A DNA stretch of 64,000 nucleotides from Escarpia spicata (lineage: Eukaryota > Annelida > Polychaeta > Sabellida > Siboglinidae): NCBI GenBank assembly GCA_963995525.1, contig OZ023213.1:42144276-42208275 (forward strand). Direction: 5' to 3'. Positions 1 to 12,159 of the stretch are shown piece by piece. Made by a program: the position numbers and the translations under genes. The first letter of the stretch is position 1; each line of letters begins with the position of its first letter. The notes beneath the pieces are model-generated. The model saw only the letters and a list, made by a program, of their open reading frames with translations, was not told the origin of the DNA and did not search any database.

Positions 1-170
1 GATTCACTCGATGTCTTCACTACGGTGTTCTTCTCCTTCGTCCCATTGACGAGCATTGGAACAAAGGTGCGGATGATGGCAATATCAAGTGGCCGAGCAA
101 CACTCTGTGCGATGTACGACACAACCTGCGCGCCCAGCTGCTTCACATCATTCGAGTCGTGTTTCATGGT
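1..170 (-). CDS. GCN1: GCN1 exon 17 of window, runs off the edge
   Basis: Encodes TMKHDSNDVKQLGAQVVSYI, AQSVARPLDIAIIRTFVPML and VNGTKEKNTVVKTSSES. It aligns with GCN1 NPSSDIRLVAEKMIWWANKD and LLDNTKDKNTVVRAYSD. NGTKEKNTVV is the diagnostic part. Acceptor GCTTGCAG precedes 170, phase 0 in. The exon continues past position 1, so the final residues and stop codon are outside the window. Confidence 0.93.
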
Positions 171-616
171 CTGCAAGCAAAGTTGACATATAATAATAAA
201 CTTCATAGTGTCTATTTCCTCAAGTATCTGAGTTCAAGGTGCAACAAACAAGAATCATTAGGCATACTGTCAAAGTCAATTGCAGGTAATCCCAAAATTA
301 TTACAAATAATAATTTCTGGATTTTAACATTACGAATGCATTACTAAATTAGCATTTCACATGTGAAATAAATTTTGAAGAATATTTATAACAAAACAGC
401 AAATAGAGTTATATATTTTAGAATACAATACTGAGATGTGCTTTCTTTCTTGTTTAGCTTCATTAAATATAAATAAAATAAACATTTATCAAAGTCCATA
501 TAAAGTCATTTTCACCGAGCAGAGTATATTTCAAACTAAACATGTTCATGTAATGTTTGAGTCAATTTCCTCACAAATTACCTTCCACCCTCATTACACC
601 ACAAAGTCGAACCTAC

Positions 617-721
617 CTTAATCACGGCTGTTATGAGACTAGGCGTAACTGCCTTGCCAGATGCCACCTGGTGAGAAATTAAGTACCCGATACCACGTAA
701 TCCACTCAGACAGATTGGAAC
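617..721 (-). CDS. GCN1: GCN1 exon 16 of window (short)
   Basis: Encodes VPICLSGLRGIGYLISHQVA then SGKAVTPSLITAVIK (35 codons), matching GCN1 IPIAVSGVRGMGFLMRHH. It follows SADR of the previous exon exactly as in the family. Acceptor TTTTTCTAG precedes 721; donor GTAGGTTC follows 617. Length is 105 bp, phase 0 in and out. It is too short and start-free to appear as an ORF. Confidence 0.93.
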
Positions 722-1688
722 CTAGAAAAAGAAAACGTATATGAAGAGCCTAGTTGAAAATGTATTTTAGTCACATAATACACAATTTCAGAAAATGAGA
801 CTTAAAGATTTTCAAAACGCTCACAAATCAGGTATGACAAGATAAGAAGTTTATGTATTTTTTATTATCGAATACATATCACCAGCACACGATATGCCTG
901 ATATTGACTGTCTACTGTTAATATTGTAATTATAATTAATTTGTTACGCTAGTGACTTAAGTACATTTTACCTTGAAACCATGTAATCTTACATATTTGA
1001 AAATGTAAATATATAGAAGTTCCATTTTTCAGATGTTGTTAATATGCAATAACCATTGCCACAATGTGCTGTGAAATCAATGTCACAATGATTCGTGAAT
1101 GAGGCTAACTGCGCTCCAAGGCTAAGTTTGTGTGTTGCGCAATTCTGTGGAAATGTGGTACAATATCGTTTTTTTCACACCAAGAACATGTACACTGAAT
1201 GATGACATGCTAACTAGTTTGACCAACAAGTGTAACAGCCAGTTCAACATTAACACTTTCACTGATGCAGTCAAACAAATGTGACAGGACAGGACGATGC
1301 ATGACACACAACGATAAGTCGAAATTCAGCTGTATGTCAAGTGACGGGTATTCTTTAATAGCTCATCATGGTCAGACATTGAAAACAGAGCCAACCGGAA
1401 ATATCAAGTCGGCTTGGGCAGTGATTTTTCACTGAAATTGCATGTAGTTCTGGCTGTCGTCCAGACATTATTAATACATGAATAAAATTGACATCCCGAA
1501 AAATTTCATTATATAGTCTGTTCATTTGTCAAATTTCTTCCCGATAACTCCAAAAGTACGCATTCAGTAGCTTTCAAAGAAACGTGAATCCACGATTAAC
1601 TGCCCATGGCATCATGCTACCTGTTCTAAGATGCTGTTATTATGCTGGTGGCAAGCGTAACACTGCACATTCTGAACAGATTGAAACA
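722..1688. other. AT-rich intron sequence
   Basis: Part of the 14.5-kb GCN1 intron between exons 15 and 16. I see no exon, element terminus or long ORF, only AT-rich sequence with isolated simple runs. The stretch 171-616 between exons 16 and 17 is equally featureless. Confidence 0.6.
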
Positions 1689-2350
1689 AATGGGCCATGA
1701 GGCCCTGAAGTCTTTTGGACTATATTGTGATTTTGTAATTATTAATGAAATGGTTTTTGGTGAATCATAGTTACATCATTAAGGCTTATATAATGGAATT
1801 AAAATGTTTACACATATTTTGTAGTGACTATATGCATGCCAGTGAAGATACACCTGGAAATAAAATATTCAAGTATACCGTTTTGTGAAGATCGTATATA
1901 TTAATTAATGTGTTATAAATTTTTTTTTTGAATTTGATCCCGATACTCTGTTATTTAGGCAGATTTCCAGTGGTTGTAGAAACCTTGCAGGAGAGTTGAT
2001 GAGCTGCAATCTCGCATGTAGCACAGTTAAAGGTTGTTTAAGAAAATGTGCACACATTTTCTGTTCTCATTTTGTCCCTACCGAATGGAAAGAAGAAAGA
2101 GTTGAACTATGATAAAACTTTATTTGTTCACAAGGTACATATACATAGCATGCATTTTGACTTAAAAACAGTAGCAATTAATGACATAATACTGATTGAA
2201 TTGGAGTGAAGGAATAGCTGGAACATGTATAGTAATCTGAATACTCCTTATAATTTTGGCTAAATATGCTTTAACCTTTTCCTCAGCAATATTTACTGAG
2301 AAATTTAAATTTTTACCACTGTGATTATATAAAATTGGAGATATCTTCAT
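1689..2350. repeat. Dispersed repeat R2, copy 1 (uninterrupted reference)
   Basis: Begins with ATGGGCCATGAGGCCCTGAA and continues through TTTCCAGTGGTTGTAGAAAC and CTTTATTTGTTCACAAGGTA. The same sequence recurs at 42721-42788 plus 44383-45190 and, lacking its start, at 60165-60720. It is noncoding. The start motif also occurs at the 3' end of a CR1-like LINE (9549), so R2 may be a LINE 3' tail. This copy shows the empty insertion site of the 42790-44378 element. Confidence 0.75.
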
Positions 2351-2524
2351 AAATACAGCTGTGGGGAGTAGTGAGAAAAAAGTTTAAAACATATTTAGTT
2401 AACATTATAGGGATCATTTTTATTTCCCTAGAATCATTCCTTTTGTTTAAGCTGATTTTTGGGTCTTTATTGAAGAATTAATTTCTCAGTAATTCACTAT
2501 AGGCAAAGATACTAGAAGTAAGGT

Positions 2525-2625
2525 TGGCACGTTTCTCCCGAGCGGCAGAAATACTTTCTGCCTGGGCGGCAGAAATACCCTTCTTCCTTAGTTTCTGCCC
2601 TAAGGACAGAACCTCCCAAAACGTT
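2525..2625. repeat. Short GGCAGAAA/TTTCTGCC palindrome cluster
   Basis: Contains the perfect palindrome GGCAGAAATACTTTCTGCC, further GGCAGAAA and TTTCTGCC half-sites and a degenerate copy. A second cluster with the same core lies at 7081-7165. Function unknown; the remaining 2351-3319 shows nothing else. Confidence 0.6.
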
Positions 2626-3455
2626 AAATTTTTCCCAGTCAGTACCAACAAACATTCCGGTTTCACATGTGATGTTCACCCTAACTGGTTACCTTCATTG
2701 CACCCCCCAACCATTCTCCCACTTCATCTACACAAATACTCCAGTTTACCAAATACTGCCACTACTAAACACAAGGCTTCAAACTCTATTATCGTCACAT
2801 AGTATATATAGATTTCAACAAATAGTAATAGTGAGCTGACTTCAAGTATTGTCCAGACAATAAAGAGATTCAACTTTCCAGAATATCTGCATCTTGTATT
2901 AGGGCACCACTTGGCTGGGCAACAGTTTGAAGTCAGTTATGCATTATGCACAGACAGCAGTCACTGCATATAACTGTATTAAAATTTGCCCAGTGCACAC
3001 CACAAATCCAGAAACATGGGGCAGGGGTCAGTTGCTAAGATTGTCTCACTCTCTACATAAGTCTGACATACTGCTGTGTTATAACCATGTTTTAAGTTGA
3101 TTGGCCAAAGGACAGCATTTTTTGCCTGTTGAAGAGAATGGCAATAAGTTGGCAAGATGCAGAGAAAAAGAGGCACTTAGCAAGGATGTAAACCGTACAG
3201 TAGTATTGAAGTTCAATGAAATTGTTGCAAAAGTTGAATTTGCATCATGCTTCTGTGATCAGGGTATTCAATTATTTACAAGGAAAAGTAGATTCCTCTA
3301 GTTACTCCAGAGTTTACATAGCAGCAGACAATAGGACAGTGTGACTGCTGCCTGGCTAAATGGTGCTTTGAAGTTAGTTCTTCTGTCAACTATCCTTTTC
3401 ACACAAGCTTGCAGGTTTAGTGGCTGCCAGCACACTACTGAGCCTAAACTACCAT

Positions 3456-6180
3456 CTTCTTCTTCAGTTCAGCATATCTCTGAGAGACATAGCTGCCCGG
3501 ATGATCCCATGATACGCTGCTCTGTCTGCCGTTCATCTCCCTGCTCTCACGATGTCGACTTCCAACCAGTCGCTGATGTCCTGCTCCCATCTTCTCCTTG
3601 GTCTTCCCCTTCCTCTCTTTCCCTCCACTTTGCCTTCTAGGATTGTTTTCTTTAAGGAATTATGTCTTTTGATGTGGCCAAAATAACTAAGTTTTAGTCC
3701 TTTTATTCTATTCACTAGTTGGCAGTTCTTTGTCTAATTTTAAGGATCTCTGCGTTGGTTGTTCTTGTTATCCATGGCACTCTTAGGACTTTTCTGTAAC
3801 ATTTGTGACTCATCTTAACAAAATGAGTCGGATGTCAGCAAATCTGATTTTCCGTAAATGCCGTTTATGTGAAAAAATCGCGAATCCATCGATTTTGAGA
3901 TTTCCCCTGAAAATTATTCTTTGGTATTCGTTTTATCAATTGCTCCTCTAGCTACCCACTAATTAACTCTGTTTTGTGTATTTTAAAGCGATTTTTGTAG
4001 AGCTGTACGAAGTGTTCCGCTCGATTTCCTTAAAATAACGCCGAAAATGCCAGTAATTGCGTGCGTTCGCCGCAACTGCTAATTTTGGGACGCTCCTAAC
4101 ATGGGATATCACCACGAAGCTTGATGCATCATCTTCCCATATATGGGCATACATATGCTAATAACTACATTCTGTGACCTCCAGAGAGCTTGCAAGATGC
4201 CCCCTGTTTAGGCCAGCTGTGTAAACAATTCGGATCACGTGGCAGCAACGGCAACTGTGTGACCCAGGCAGCTGTTCTCATTGGTTCAGTGATGGATCGT
4301 TTACATAATCTGTAAACACACGCATGCCCACCATGTATTTCCACCGCGTCACTGCTGAACCAAATAGCGATTAAGACGCGAAGAATGGCGTTTAACGTGG
4401 CAAAGCTGTTAAATTCAGATGGAAGTGATCGTGCACAGTTTGAACAAGGATTATTTTTTGGAAGACTTGACGGATGGAAGCAAGGAGAAAGAGGACAACA
4501 TTTTTGTAAGATCTGTCCACGGTAACTAAGGTACATTTCATAAAGCATAACGAATAATTTGCATCAACTTTTACGGCCGTTTTCTGGGTTTGAAGGTTTC
4601 TACCCCACGTGTTTGTTAAGCCATAACTTCTGTTAGAATTAAGATATCTTCTTACATGATACATCATGTGAAAGCAGAGATTCTGCGCTTTCCAATGCTA
4701 CTAATAACTCAATATTAAAAATTTCTGATATGCGACTCATTTTTTTAAGATAGGTCACATTTAAACTCAAACGCTTGTATTCTTCACATGTCTTCTTTGT
4801 TCAGTGTCCACGTTTCGTTCCCGTATAGAGCTGTTGGGAAAACGCAAGTTTTAAAAATTCTTATCTTTGTTGGTATGTTTTGGCCTTTCCATACATTTTC
4901 AGATTATTTAGTTTCTGCGTTGGTATGGCTATTCTTGTTCTGATCTCTGATGATGTCTTGCCGTCTCCTTGTAGTCTTGCTCCAAGGTATTCGTAGTGGT
5001 TCACATTTTCAACTTGCAATTTCAGTTTTTTCAATGCATCTGTCAGTGTCCATGATCTTTGTTTTCTTCACATTAAGTAACAAGCCCTTTTTCTCAGTGT
5101 TCTTTTACAGACATGATTAGGTTTGTTAGGCCGATTGTTGTAGTGGACAGGAGTGCGGTATCGTCTGCGTATCGTAGGTCTCTGATTCTATGTCCATGAA
5201 TATTCACTTCATCGTATCTTCTACTTCTGTCATCTAATTATGTCTTCTGTGTAGAGGCTGAATAGGTATGGAGATAAAATAAATCCTTGTCTTGCTCCTT
5301 TTCCCACTGAAAAAGTTTCTGTAGTTGTGTAGTAGTTCCAGCCTGACTACTGCTTGTTGGTTGCTATAAAGTGATTTCAAGAGGGCGATTATCTTTGGGT
5401 GTAAGTTCATGTCACTGAGCGTTTTCCACATCATCTGATGATTCACACAGTCGAAAGCCTTGGAATAGTCAATGAAGCATATTCTTAGATCATTATTTCT
5501 CTGAATTTCTGAATCAACATTCTCAGATTGAATATGTGGTCCATTGTGCCTCTGTTTTTCTGAAGCCTGCCTGTGTACTGCTCACTTCCATTTCCATTTT
5601 ATCTTGCATTCTTTTCATTATGATTTTCAGCAATATTTTTGTAGTTGGAGCATAGCTGTAGGTCTCCTTTCTTTGGTAATGGGATGTATATTGAATTCTT
5701 CCAGACGTCTGGCCATTTTCCACTCTTCCATATTTTCTTACACAGTGCATGGTATATGTCTATTCCTTCTTCTTCCGCTGCTTTTATCATTTCTGCCTGT
5801 ATGTTGTTGCACCCAGGGCTTTTCCCATCTTTTAGACTATTAATGGCCCATTTCACCTCATCTCTTAATGGTTCGAGATCATCCTTGTCTTGGTCTTCGT
5901 TTCCCATATCAGGACGGGTCATTGTTATCTCCATCTCATGCATACATATTTTCACAATATTCTTTCCATCTTTTGGCTACGTCTTCTGCATCAGTCAGAA
6001 TTTTTCCATTTTTATGTTTGATGACACCGAGTCTGGGCTGGAATTTACCTGTCATGTTCTGTAGTTCTTTAAACATTTCTTGGTTTCGGTTTTCTGTCAT
6101 AGAGTCCCTCTTTCTTTTCTGCTATTTTCTTTAAGGTCTCTACACTGATCCAGGGTTGGTGTTTCCAACAATTCTGTCAT
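3456..6180 (-). mobile_element. Non-LTR retrotransposon (LINE), degenerate
   Basis: Minus-strand translation gives, in broken frames, reverse transcriptase pieces: INSLKDGKSPGCNNIQAEMI and WKNSIYIPLPKKGDL (5599-5955), KILLKII and TQAGFRKTEAQ (5523-5750), LKSLYSNQQAVVRL (5234-5446), and the C-terminal GLKLSYFGHIKRHNSLKKTI with KGKRGRGRPRRRWEQDIS-type basic tail (3533-3715). These are typical of endonuclease/RT LINEs of the RTE/Jockey broad group; the clade is not resolved. Multiple stops and frameshifts make it dead. It is interrupted at 3805-4758 by a TIR element and shares its 3' end with the fragment at 54028-54945. Confidence 0.85.
3805..4758. mobile_element. TIR element (MITE-like) inside the LINE
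   Basis: The left end GTGACTCATCTTAACAAAAT and the right end, read in reverse complement, GTGACCTATCTTAAAAAAAT are matching terminal inverted repeats of about 35 bp. Both extend through ATGAGTCG and TCAG. The element is flanked by ATTT on each side (3801-3804, 4759-4762). The sister LINE at about 54590 reads through this point, giving the empty site. It is 954 bp with no convincing ORF, so a nonautonomous DNA element of unassigned superfamily. Confidence 0.8.
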
Positions 6181-7080
6181 TTACTGGTTTCAGATGTGCC
6201 TACCCCAAAAACTTCCTGTCAGTAATCCGTCTTCCCATTTACACTGATTTTCAGGACTATAGGCCTGCTGTCAGTAATGGTTCAAAACTGTGTCAGATGT
6301 CAGGAAAAGAACACCACTGTCAGTAATACGTTTATACTGTGACTACGATGATAGTTATACCCAAAACATAATTGTATCTAATAAACTGAAGGGTCCAGTT
6401 AATAAGGGAAGGTAGATGTTCATAACCAGCATTGGTGGAAATCAAACGTGAAGAAGCGTGACTCTAATGTAAATGCGTCTATACACTATTGGCATAGCTA
6501 ATTTACAATGACTAGAACTGTTTTACTCTCTTTTCAATTCAAACTTTAAGCAACTGAAAGAACCTCAATAATGTTGTGTTTAATACTAACCATTATAATT
6601 CTGATTTTATGTAACTTTCAAAAACAGCATGCTGACTTATGCAATATTCCATATTACAGCCAGATTATGTAATTTACAGCCAATAACAAATACTACTCAA
6701 AGATTTATATTGTAAATTTTACTACTGAGAGAAACACACAATCATCAGGATGCACAATGTACCTGTACTGTATTTGCTATTTGTTTACTCAGATATATTG
6801 CTACACCTCCTTGTCCTGCCTTTGCTTGTCCGGAGTATATGAATTTTCTTCCTGCCATGCAGGTGTAAAAAAACATCCTGGTGTATTTGAACTTGAGTCA
6901 CTAATTAACTGAAGTTAAGTGGCAGTGATCTTCCTTTTGTCATTCATGTGATGTTTCTTGTTTATTGTGAGCAGGGCAGATCAAATAGTTATCACACGTA
7001 GACAGGAACAGAAAGAAACTGACGTTTTCTATAAAAAGAACATGTTTGCCTATCAATGGCATGTATTTCCTATTGTTGCA

Positions 7081-7165
7081 GTTTCTGCTGGGCAGAAACA
7101 GTTTCTGCCCGGCAGAAATACTTTCTGCCCTGGGCACAGCAGAAATACCTTTCTGCCCAGCAGAA
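7081..7165. repeat. Second GGCAGAAA/TTTCTGCC palindrome cluster
   Basis: Holds GGCAGAAATACTTTCTGCC and three more half-sites. The core is identical to that at 2535. Nothing else is seen in 6926-7394. Confidence 0.6.
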
Positions 7166-7394
7166 AACCAACCCTGTCTAGAAAGCATATTCTCAAAAAT
7201 CAATAGTTTTGAAGTTACAGCTTAAAACCTGCAGGCACCCAGAAATGGTGAAATTTGTAGCAGCAGCATGGGTTAACTGGCCGGGGTCTAATGGGTTAAA
7301 GCTGTACACATTAGTCACAGTCCACACTGAGGCACTCTCTGGCAGTAACCAATACACAGAACTTGACAGCTGGCCAAGTTCTGCCCAGTAGTAA

Positions 7395-7770
7395 GGAAAC
7401 AGGCAAATTTTGTGAAAATTTGGGGGGTCTGAGGTGCCCTTAGAATGATTCAATCAAATACAGATTTCTTGTGTACAGTGGCACTACCCTAAGATATGTC
7501 TAAGCAAAATTAGAGAAACAGTTACTTAAGTTTTTGAATAAATAGGCAAAATGTGAAAATTTACCAGTTTATGGGGCCCTGAGGGGCTCTTAAAATGATT
7601 CAATGAAATACAAATTACCCTAAGATACGTCTATGCAAAATTAGAAAAAAAATTGCTGAACGGTTTCTGAGATATGGCAGCTAACTGCGCACGGCGGACA
7701 GTGAATGGCGGACATGGAGTGATGGCATAAGTCCGTTGGACCTTCAGCCCAAAGAATTAAACATGGTAAA
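7395..7770 (+). repeat. Dispersed repeat R1, copy 1
   Basis: Contains CTTAGAATGATTCAATCAAA, TCTATGCAAAATTAGA, GTTTCTGAGATATGGCAG and ends GTCCGTTGGACCTTCAGCCC. Other copies: 10895-11400, 39555-39720 plus 42056-42414, 45415-45555, 47560-48080, 60880-61195. Noncoding. The final 30 bp can fold into small GTCC/GGAC and TTTGGCCCAAA hairpins. Confidence 0.8.
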
Positions 7771-8099
7771 ACTATGCTATCTTGCATGGTGTCAATTTTT
7801 GTCTGATTCAACCAGAATAAGTTTATTTTGAAAAGAAATAATTGCTCTACAAATTAGACATGCACACTAATCTGAATGAATACAAAAGCAGCAGCAAATA
7901 TGCATGTAAATACAAGCCTCTGTGTGACGGCCATATTTTTAGTAAAAACTTCACCAGTTTACAAAAGTATGCATAGTGTGTACCCGGTAGTACCAATTGA
8001 TTCAGAATTAAATCTACAATAAAATAGATGTTGCTTTGTGAAGATTACATTTCATTAGAGGCCACACGGTCACTTAAACGTTTTGCGAATTTCCCATGA

Positions 8100-9545
8100 A
8101 ACATCAGTCATCACATATATGAAGGATAATAAATCACCTGGAGTGGATGGGATTCCACCCAAACTACTTTGGGAAATTGTAGAACAAATTAGCACACCGT
8201 TTGCAACAGTTTTCAACTTTTCATTAGGAGAGTGGTTCCATTAGAATGGAAAGAAGCAAACATTATACCGTTATTTAAAAAAGGTTCGAGAAACAAGTCA
8301 GACAACTACAGACCAGTGAGTTTAACATCGGTGATTTGCAAATTATTAGAAAGACTAATTAAAGATCACATGGTGGATTTTCTTGTTAAACATAACTTGA
8401 TAAACCCATCTCAACATGGGTTTCTAAAAGCGAGGTCATGCTTAACAAATATGTTATGTTTTTTGGAAGATATCACTAAGTGGGTAGACGAGGGATCACC
8501 AGTCGATAGCATCTAGTTAGATTTTCAGAAAGCTTTCGACAAAGTGCCACATCAACGATTACTTAATTAACTGGATAGAAAAATGGCTGATTGATAGAAG
8601 ACAACAGGTAGTAGTTGATGGGGAGGCTTCAAACTGGAAATCAGTTTTGAGTGGGGTACCACAGGGATCAGTACTGGGACCTATATTATTCTTAATATAT
8701 ATCAACAATTTGGACGATGATATGATAAGCAAGGTATTGAAATTTGCGGATGATACAAAAGTGTTTAGAAGGATTAAACGTGATGGAGATAGACAACATT
8801 TACAAGATGATCTTGACAGGTTGATCAAATGGTCTGAAAAGTAGCAAATGTTGTTCAATTTTTGGAAATGTAAATGCCTCCACACAGGACATGGGAACGA
8901 AGATGTACAATATACAATGGCGGGTACTGTACTAAGTACTACTGTAAAAGAAAAGGACTTAGGGTTAACCATTAGTGCTGATATGATGGTTTCAGATCAG
9001 TGCAGAATTGCAGCTTGAAAGGGAAATCAAATCCTTGGATTAATTAGGGGAAATGTAGCGTATAAGGAAAAAGAACTAATACTTCTGTAGAAAACAATAG
9101 TTAGACCTGATTTAGAATATTGTGTACAAGCGTGGAGGCCATATCACAAGGACATAGATATGCTAGAAAGAGTACAGAGGAGAGTGACTAAAATGATACA
9201 AAAACTGAGGGATCTTAGTTACGAAATAAGCCTAAAAGAATGTGGTTTGACAACACTAGAGACCAGGAGATTGAGAGGAGATCAGACTGAAGTGCATAAA
9301 ATATTGAATGGTTTTGAAAAAATTGACAGAAATAATTTTTTCTCAGTTAAAAAAGATAGAAGGACTAGAGGACATGAAGTTCCATTAGTAAAGGAGCAGT
9401 GTAGATTAGATATAAGAAAGTTCTCATTTTCACAAAGTAAATGAATGGAACATATTATCTGCTGATTGTGTGGGTGCTAGTAGCATGAATATGCTTAAAA
9501 ATAAAATTGACACACACCTCAGAAGGGTGGGATACACGTAGGTAA
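8100..9545 (+). mobile_element. CR1-like LINE fragment, degenerate
   Basis: Plus-strand frames give KDNKSPGVDGIPPKLL, IIPLFKKGSRNKSDNYRPVS, SQHGFLKARSCLTNMLCFLE, DFQKAFDKVPHQRLL, SGVPQGSVLGPILFLIYINN, LKFADDTKVFRRI, then the C-terminal domain ERVQRRVTKMIQKLRDLSYE and RKFSFSQSK. The order and motifs match CR1-group reverse transcriptases, with the FADD catalytic motif retained. In-frame stops (for example after 8516, near 9018 and 9088) and a missing 5' half with the endonuclease show a dead, truncated copy. It ends in ATGGGCCAAGAGGCCCTGAA. Confidence 0.9.
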
Positions 9546-9962
9546 AAATGGGCCAAGAGGCCCTGAAGTCCTTTGGACTAATAAGTCTATATGTGACCCC
9601 AGCTGACCAAATGAGTGAAAAGTTGGAAAAATTGTAACATTGTTTTCTTTTATCCTTGTAAAGGTTGGGTAGAGTGCTTTACACGGTTTCAAAAATTATG
9701 ACTGCTACAAAAATTTGCGAAGTTATGGAGCATTGAACATGGTAAGGGTAAAAAAGAAAACGGCTGCTGAAGTTTTACATTATATATGCAAATGGATTGC
9801 ATGGAAATATTACATGCATGACATTCAAATGTGGCCCACATTATGTATGTTATGTTGCAATGATACACTGAAAGTACAAATGTGCTGCTACAAAGACTTA
9901 TCAAGTTATGCCAAATTATGTTTTTATGTGCAAAACTAAGACATATTATTTGAGAGCAAAAG

Positions 9963-10170
9963 GTAGCATCAGACACTGGGACAGTGTGACTGCTGCGTGG
10001 CTAAATGGATGCAATGGTGCTTTGAAGTTAGTTCTTCTGCCAACTATCCTTTTCACACAAGCCTATAGGTTTAGTGGCTGCCAACACACTACTGAGCCTA
10101 AACTACCATGCAGGTGTGTAAAACGTCCTGATGTATTTGAACTTGAGCCACTAATTAACTGTCCACCAAC
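9963..10170. repeat. Dispersed repeat R4, uninterrupted copy
   Basis: Matches 3335-3456 and 6857-6910 in one continuous stretch, from GGACAGTGTGACTGCTGC to CACTAATTAACTG. It serves as the empty-site reference for the LINE insertion at 3456. Confidence 0.75.
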
Positions 10171-10894
10171 TGGGAATTACTTTTCTGTGGCCTAAGAATA
10201 ACTAATTTCACAAACGTCCTGCTTATATAAAACAACTGCATAAAAATAGATGTCCATGCAAGACCCAGACTCCGCATGTGACAGATGTTTTGGGAAGGGG
10301 AATAGCTTCCCAGCCAGCACCCACTAGACAGTTGAGTGTACATTTTAAGGGGTCATCCTGAAACAACCAAATGTCAACCATTAGAAGAGTTGACATAATT
10401 CCGCTATACACAAGAAATCTGTATTTGATTGAATCATTCTAGTATCATCAGCATATAGTAAAACATACATTTTCAAGAAAATATCTACATCATGATCACT
10501 AAGGTTGTTGTAAATTTCACCAGCTGCCATTTCAAGTCCCTTATAATTATGACTAACTCTGTTCAAAATCATTCAGGTAAATAGCAAATAACAAAGGAGA
10601 CAAGTTTACTCCTTGTGGTAACTGTACATCACATGAGAAGAAGGCTGACACAGCCCCCCCCCCCTATCTAGTGATGTGGTTTTGAGAAGGGCTCTTGAGA
10701 CTATCCCCTAGTAGCTTTTGTGTGTGTATTGTGCAAGAAAAGGAACCTGGAAGCCTCAGCCAATGACCAATTACAGATTAGTCACAGTTTCCATCACGCA
10801 GGAGGTCCTCCACAGTGAGGTGTGACAGATGTTGTAGGAAAAGGGATTAGCCAGATAGAGCTGCTCCTGCAGTAGACAATTTAGTTAGTAAATT

Positions 10895-11400
10895 TAGCAT
10901 TTTAGGGGACCTTTGGTGCCCTTAGAATGATTCAATCAAATACAGATTCCTTTCACTACCACATGAAATGTCTATGCAAAATTAGAGAAAAAGTTTTTGA
11001 AAAAATAGGCAAAATGTTAAAATTTACCAGTTTTTGGGTGTTTTGGGGGGTCATTAGGTGCCCTTAGAATGATTCAATCAAATACAGATTTATTGTATAC
11101 AGTGACACTACCACATGTAATGTATATGCAAAATAAAATTGGAGAAAAAGTAGAAGTTTTTGAAAAAATAGGCCAAATGTTACATTTTTACCAGTTTTGG
11201 GGTCCTTGGAGGCCCTAGGGAGCCCTTAGAATGATTCAATCAAATACCGATTTCTCATGCATAGTGGCAGTTCCCTAAGATTTGTCTATGCAAAATTAGA
11301 GACAAAGTTGCTGAACGGTTTCCATGATATGGCAGCTAACGGCGGACATTAGATGGCGGACGCAGAGTGATGGCAATAGTCCTTTGGACCGAAAAGGGTT
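10895..11400 (+). repeat. Dispersed repeat R1, copy 2 (internally repeated)
   Basis: The GATTCAATCAAATACAGATT to TCTATGCAAAATTAGAGAAA module occurs three times in tandem before the closing GATATGGCAGCTAACGGCGG and TCCTTTGGACC. 10171-10894 holds only unassigned sequence with a short C run (10653). Confidence 0.75.
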
Positions 11401-11478
11401 GGACTCTCGATAAGCTAAAAAGACTTCCTTGTCCACCTGCCATCTAGAGTTAATTGTCAGGTTGGCAATATTGTTAAA
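11399..11478. repeat. 80-bp repeat R5, copy 1
   Basis: CTCTCGATAAGCTAAAAAGA through CTTCCTTGTCCACCTGCC to CAATATTGTTAAATC. The same 80 bp occurs at 15424-15504 and 18781-18862. All three lie in the same orientation in GCN1 introns. Confidence 0.75.
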
Positions 11479-12159
11479 TCAAACAGTATGACATAGCTTA
11501 ATGAAACTTATTGTAATGTCTACATATCAAATTTCTCTTTTTTTTTTCATACTTTTATTTGCCTCCTAAGTTATATTTTTCAATTTTGTGCTTGTCTCTT
11601 CCCAGGTGCTAAACTGGCCACACAACACATTTCCTCATTTTCAAAACATGATATCTAACATGATATCTCAAAAAGTATCATTCACATCCATCTCATACTT
11701 TGCATACTCACTGTATATGTTGTTGTCCTTGGACATGTATAATATTATGAAATTCAAGCTATTAATAAAAAAAGTTATGTTAGTAGCATTACCACATGAA
11801 AAATATAAACTGCATTACCTAAACATGTTTTGTTATGCATGTAAGGAGCTTCTTCTTCTGAAGTAAATGGTTTTGATTTAATGAAAATCGGACAACTACT
11901 GACAAAGTTATTAAGTTGGAAAGGTTACTACCCCAGGGGTTTTCGTTGGAACGGTGAACATGAAAAATAACACAGAAAGAATAGGGTCACAGTATTTCCA
12001 GGGTGTACCCCTATTTTACAATTTTTGTCATTGTTTTCACAACAGATAAGTAATTAATTGAGGTAATTACTTAACATTTTGCATATATAGGTATTTTCAC
12101 ATGCGGAATTAATTTTTTGCATTTTTGTTGACCTAATTTGCATATTTCATGACCTAATT

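Larger units (their letters stand above)
3320..6925. repeat. Dispersed repeat R4 split by a LINE insertion
   Basis: R4 runs from GGACAGTGTGACTGCTGC (about 3335) to GAGCCTAAACTACCAT (about 3456). It resumes at 6857 with GCAGGTGTAAAAAAACATCC and ends near CACTAATTAACTG (about 6910). A sister copy at 9963-10170 reads straight through this junction, showing the intervening 3.4 kb is an insertion. R4 itself is noncoding. Confidence 0.75.
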
